DNA from: Paraburkholderia sp. BCC1886
Lineage (GTDB): Bacteria; Pseudomonadota; Gammaproteobacteria; Burkholderiales; Burkholderiaceae
Assembly (NCBI RefSeq): GCF_900996245.1
Contig: NZ_CAAJGK010000118.1
Coordinates: 124,001-188,000, forward strand
DNA: 64,000 nucleotides
Direction: 5' to 3'
This document shows, one piece after another, positions 61,496-64,000 of this stretch. The position numbers and the translations under genes are program-made. A model generated the notes under the pieces. That model saw only the letters and a list, made by a program, of their open reading frames with translations. It had not been told where the DNA came from and made no database searches. How positions within the stretch are numbered: position 1 is the stretch's first letter; the number at the start of each line of letters is the position of its first letter.

Positions 61496-62938
61496 TCAAT
61501 GGCTTTTCGCGATCGCCTGCAGTGCTGTCCATAACACGTTGGCATCCGGTAATGCACCGATACCGAGCGCCGTGTCGACGATTCGCGAACGGGTTTCAGG
61601 TGGCGCGAGTTGCCCCAGCAACGCATTGAACTTGCTGACAATGCGTGCTTCGCTCATCGTATTGAACTGCATGGTGCTATTGGACTCCGCGCGATCCACA
61701 TAGCCCGTTCGACCCTCGAAACGCCGGCCGTCACGCAATTCGACGCGCACCGTCGAATCGATACCATACGGGTTCTGCCGATCCCGTTCGGCATCGACAC
61801 CGTGCGTGATCCGGGCGGCAAGCCGGCGCACCGCGGGGTCGTGATAACCGTCTGCCCAGTAGCTCAGGATCGACGCGTCGTCATAGACCGGGCGTACGTC
61901 GCGTACCAAGGCCATGGCGGCGCCATATTCGGAGTTGAAGTGGATTTGCGCGTCGCGCTCGGGGAACTCGTGCGCCTCTGCTTTGACGAAGAACGCCGGC
62001 GTGCCGATATGGAGGCGCTCGACGTCATCAGCCGTGAAAGCGTGCTCGCGCTTAAGCGCGGTGACCGTATCGATCACACCGAGCACCTCGGCGCCCACCG
62101 GGTAGTACTTGACCGCGGTGCGGCGAAACGCGACGACATCGTCGCCCAGACCGGAAGTGATTGCGCTCAGATCGAAACCGTCGCTGCGCGCGACCATCGT
62201 CCGGCAATAGCCCCAATCGGCATGCTCGAAGGTGTCGAGTCGGGACTTCAGCCCGGCCCGCGCCATGAGCGCTGCCAGCACGCCCGTTTCGGCGCCGCGA
62301 CCGCAATGCACCCGCTTGATGTCCGAGCCGAGGCGCGCCAGCATGAGTCCGCCGCCCGCCAGATCGGCCGCGATCACCAGCGCCTGCGCGATCGCCGCCT
62401 CGTCGAGACCCATCAGCATTGCCGCGCTCGCCGCCGCGCCGATTGCACCGTGAAATGGCGGCGTATGCCAGCCTATATCGAGTTCGGGAGACGGTCCGAC
62501 GCACTCCGAGACCCGCACCGTGACCTCGTAGCCGGCGATGATCGCCGCGGCGAACGTCGAGCCGTCGACCGGTTGCGAGGCCAGATCCAGGCCGGCAAGA
62601 CAGGCAGGCAGGACGCACGCGCCTGGGTGCACGTACACCCCGAGATCGTTCAATTCGAACGATTGCGCCAGTGTGCCGTGAGCAAATGCCGCGGCGGTCG
62701 GACTGGTGGTGACGTTCGTACCGACCAGTCGCGCCGCGCCGGCGCCCAGCGACACGGCCAGATCGGCGATCGTCCTGGCGGGCCCAACGCTTGTCCCGAA
62801 CGCGATGCAACCCAGATTGTCGAGCAGACGCTGCGACGCTTGCGCCCGCACTTCGGCTTCGAATCTTGCCGGTTCGGCGCGCGCCTGAACGACAAATCGT
62901 GCCAGTTTCCCGGCGATGGTCATATCGGTGTTGCTCAT
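61496..62938 (-). CDS. MmgE/PrpD family protein (copy A)
   Basis: A 480-aa MmgE/PrpD protein, divergent from copy B. It has RLLDNLGCIAFGTSVGPART, AAFAHGTLAQSFELNDLGVY, HPGACVLPACLAG and DIGWHTPPFHGAIGAAASAA. AGGAGAG precedes the ATG at 62938. It lies 63 bases after the CoA-transferase and 109 bases before the MFS gene, all on the minus strand. Known reactions in the family are 2-methylcitrate dehydration, cis-aconitate decarboxylation and related chemistry; the specific one is not deducible from this sequence. Confidence 0.88.
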   Translation of the reverse strand: MSNTDMTIAGKLARFVVQARAEPARFEAEVRAQASQRLLDNLGCIAFGTSVGPARTIADLAVSLGAGAARLVGTNVTTSPTAAAFAHGTLAQSFELNDLGVYVHPGACVLPACLAGLDLASQPVDGSTFAAAIIAGYEVTVRVSECVGPSPELDIGWHTPPFHGAIGAAASAAMLMGLDEAAIAQALVIAADLAGGGLMLARLGSDIKRVHCGRGAETGVLAALMARAGLKSRLDTFEHADWGYCRTMVARSDGFDLSAITSGLGDDVVAFRRTAVKYYPVGAEVLGVIDTVTALKREHAFTADDVERLHIGTPAFFVKAEAHEFPERDAQIHFNSEYGAAMALVRDVRPVYDDASILSYWADGYHDPAVRRLAARITHGVDAERDRQNPYGIDSTVRVELRDGRRFEGRTGYVDRAESNSTMQFNTMSEARIVSKFNALLGQLAPPETRSRIVDTALGIGALPDANVLWTALQAIAKSH

Positions 62939-63001
62939 CCGGCTCTCCTCTGGAAGGTTCCCGTTGTGCTTCAGCGGCCCGGTATCGGACCCAATGCTGC
63001 T

Positions 63002-64000
63002 TCAGTGCCGCCCGGAGGATGCGTCGCGGAGATCGCCGGGAAGCCCGATCGCTCCGCATTCATGCAGCCCGGCCACCTGCTCCTCTGAATAGCCGAGTTC
63101 GGCGAGCACATCCTGCGTATCTCCCCCGAGCAGCGGGGGCGGCGCACGTAACGTCATGTCGAAAGTCGAGGAACGCACGGGCAGTTTCGGCAGATCACCA
63201 ATGCGGCCATTCGCCAGGGGCGTGGCGAGCAACTGTCCAGACTCGCGCAAATGGGTTTCCTCGTGCAACTGGTCAGGACGACGCACCGGTGCGAACGGCA
63301 CGCCCGCCGGTTCAAGACGAGCGTCAAGCTCAGCCTGGGTATGACGGCGCAAGATCGCCGTAAGCGTTTCGACCAGTTCATTGCGATGCTCCACGCGCGC
63401 ATCGACCGTCAGGAAACGTGAGTCGGCAGCCAGATCCGGCAACTCGAGTGCAGCACAGAAACGCTGCCAGTGCGCATTCGACGTGATGCCGAGAAAGACC
63501 TTGCTGGCGTCCGCCGTATCGAATAGCTGGTAGATGCTGAAGCCCATCCGCTTGCCCTGCTGCATGGTCGCCAGCGGCACCGAAGGCGCGTCCTCATGCT
63601 GCGCGTTCGCCATCCATTGCCCGACCAGATAGACCGATGTCTCGAACAACCCGGCAGTGATGAGTTGCCCCTGACCGCCGTTTGCATCGCGTTGCCGTAA
63701 CGCGGCGAGTACCGCGACGACGCCATAGGTCGCCGCGCCCAGGTCGATCACCGACGCGCCCGCGCGGCTCGGTTTATCCGCAGTGCCGGTCATGAATGCC
63801 AGACCGCCGGCCATTTGCGCGAGCTCGTCGAGCATGGGCTGCGCCTCTCGCGGACCCGGCAGAAAACCCTTGATCGTCAGCCAGACCAGTTGCGGATAGA
63901 GCGCCGACATCGTCCGATAGCCGAGACCGAGCCGGTCCATCGCCTCATAGGAAAAGTTATCGATGACGACGTCCGAGCGCGCGGCCAGACGGCGAAATAC
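63002..64000 (-). CDS. CaiB/BaiF family CoA-transferase, 5' partial
   Basis: Class III CoA-transferase; the reading frame is open to the right edge of the window. The first visible residues (VFRRLAARSDVVIDNFSYEA and MDRLGLGY) belong to the N-terminal part, so the gene starts beyond 64000. Family marks: LAQMAGGLAFMTGTADKPSR, GAATYGVVAVLAALRQRDAN, DGRIG-type linker in LLATPLANGRIGDLPKLPVR, and the C-terminal GGDTQDVLAELGYSEEQVAG. It transfers CoA between carboxylates to activate the pathway acid. It is the first visible gene of the operon with the MmgE/PrpD pair and the MFS carrier. Confidence 0.9.
   Translation of the reverse strand, partial: VFRRLAARSDVVIDNFSYEAMDRLGLGYRTMSALYPQLVWLTIKGFLPGPREAQPMLDELAQMAGGLAFMTGTADKPSRAGASVIDLGAATYGVVAVLAALRQRDANGGQGQLITAGLFETSVYLVGQWMANAQHEDAPSVPLATMQQGKRMGFSIYQLFDTADASKVFLGITSNAHWQRFCAALELPDLAADSRFLTVDARVEHRNELVETLTAILRRHTQAELDARLEPAGVPFAPVRRPDQLHEETHLRESGQLLATPLANGRIGDLPKLPVRSSTFDMTLRAPPPLLGGDTQDVLAELGYSEEQVAGLHECGAIGLPGDLRDASSGRH

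Noticed and set aside
61610..63088. 492-codon plus-strand frame opposite the MmgE/PrpD gene
   Set aside because: Antisense shadow; no start signal and a composition typical of reverse frames in GC-rich genes.
1..64000. tRNA/rRNA genes, CRISPR arrays, insertion sequences, integrases or attachment sites
   Set aside because: None seen on either strand. No transposase or integrase motifs, no regularly spaced repeats, and no flanking duplications were recognised.

Overview
The window is a GC-rich, gene-dense stretch that looks like a chromosome or chromid of a Burkholderiaceae species, most likely Paraburkholderia or Burkholderia. This rests on family content and layout: a CioAB-type quinol oxidase, a DUF3331 protein, an AaeB/NodT/AaeX/AaeA-type efflux operon, repeated AraC/LysR/FixJ regulators, an ACS-family MFS carrier with MmgE/PrpD proteins, and frequent 4-bp ATGA stop/start overlaps. 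I saw no rRNA, tRNA, CRISPR array, phage or insertion sequence. Genus assignment is inference.

Layout. 1-2408: cyanide-insensitive type bd quinol oxidase (cioA, cut at the left edge, and cioB). 2409-4460: possible gene debris, then a DUF3331 protein and an AraC regulator on the minus strand. 4807-7318: a FixJ-like response regulator and its PAS histidine kinase. 7609-13129: a PRC-barrel secreted protein and a four-gene tripartite efflux operon. 13358-15079: poxB. 15322-18339: a 1005-aa winged-helix/ATPase regulator, divergent from a TetR gene (18660). 19626-24628: an apparent catabolic operon (VOC protein, FAD monooxygenase, DUF485 + acetate-type symporter, amidohydrolase). 25029-29126: LysR, AraC and a second, C-terminally shortened winged-helix/ATPase regulator. 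29116-32636: two alpha/beta hydrolases and a ClC channel. 32933-38889: a 1861-aa pseudokinase/ATPase/GAF/PAS/histidine kinase with a receiver-only partner. 39178-41748: moaA, DUF1003, a small cNMP-domain-like fragment and an HD-domain protein. 42234-51735: a small ORF and a long co-directional oxidative cluster (FrnE-like protein, FAD monooxygenase, MFS, OYE, tri-haem cytochrome c, IorA/IorB-type molybdenum hydroxylase, SDR). 51804-54696: DsbA-like protein, peroxiredoxin and Na+/H+ antiporter. 55205-58409: Dps, LysR and a YqjM-like OYE. 58670-64000: an operon of CoA-transferase (cut at the right edge), two MmgE/PrpD proteins and an MFS carrier.

How it fits together. The region is mostly accessory metabolism and its control. 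Two aromatic or heteroaromatic degradation modules each contain a related FAD monooxygenase. A molybdenum hydroxylase would pass electrons to its tri-haem cytochrome c. Redox and stress functions (cio oxidase, peroxiredoxin, Dps, OYEs) surround them.

Two non-coding signals deserve attention. One is a long paired-box element (ATGTAGGR and an ATATGAG-like box 33 bp apart) upstream of four genes: araC-like, lysR-like, hydrolase-ClC and moaA. It is seen clearly at three sites and partially at the fourth. The other is an extended ECF-like promoter, about 36 of 45 positions identical, upstream of dps and of a 42-codon ORF that precedes the heteroaromatic cluster. Both were found by eye and need a genome-wide motif search.
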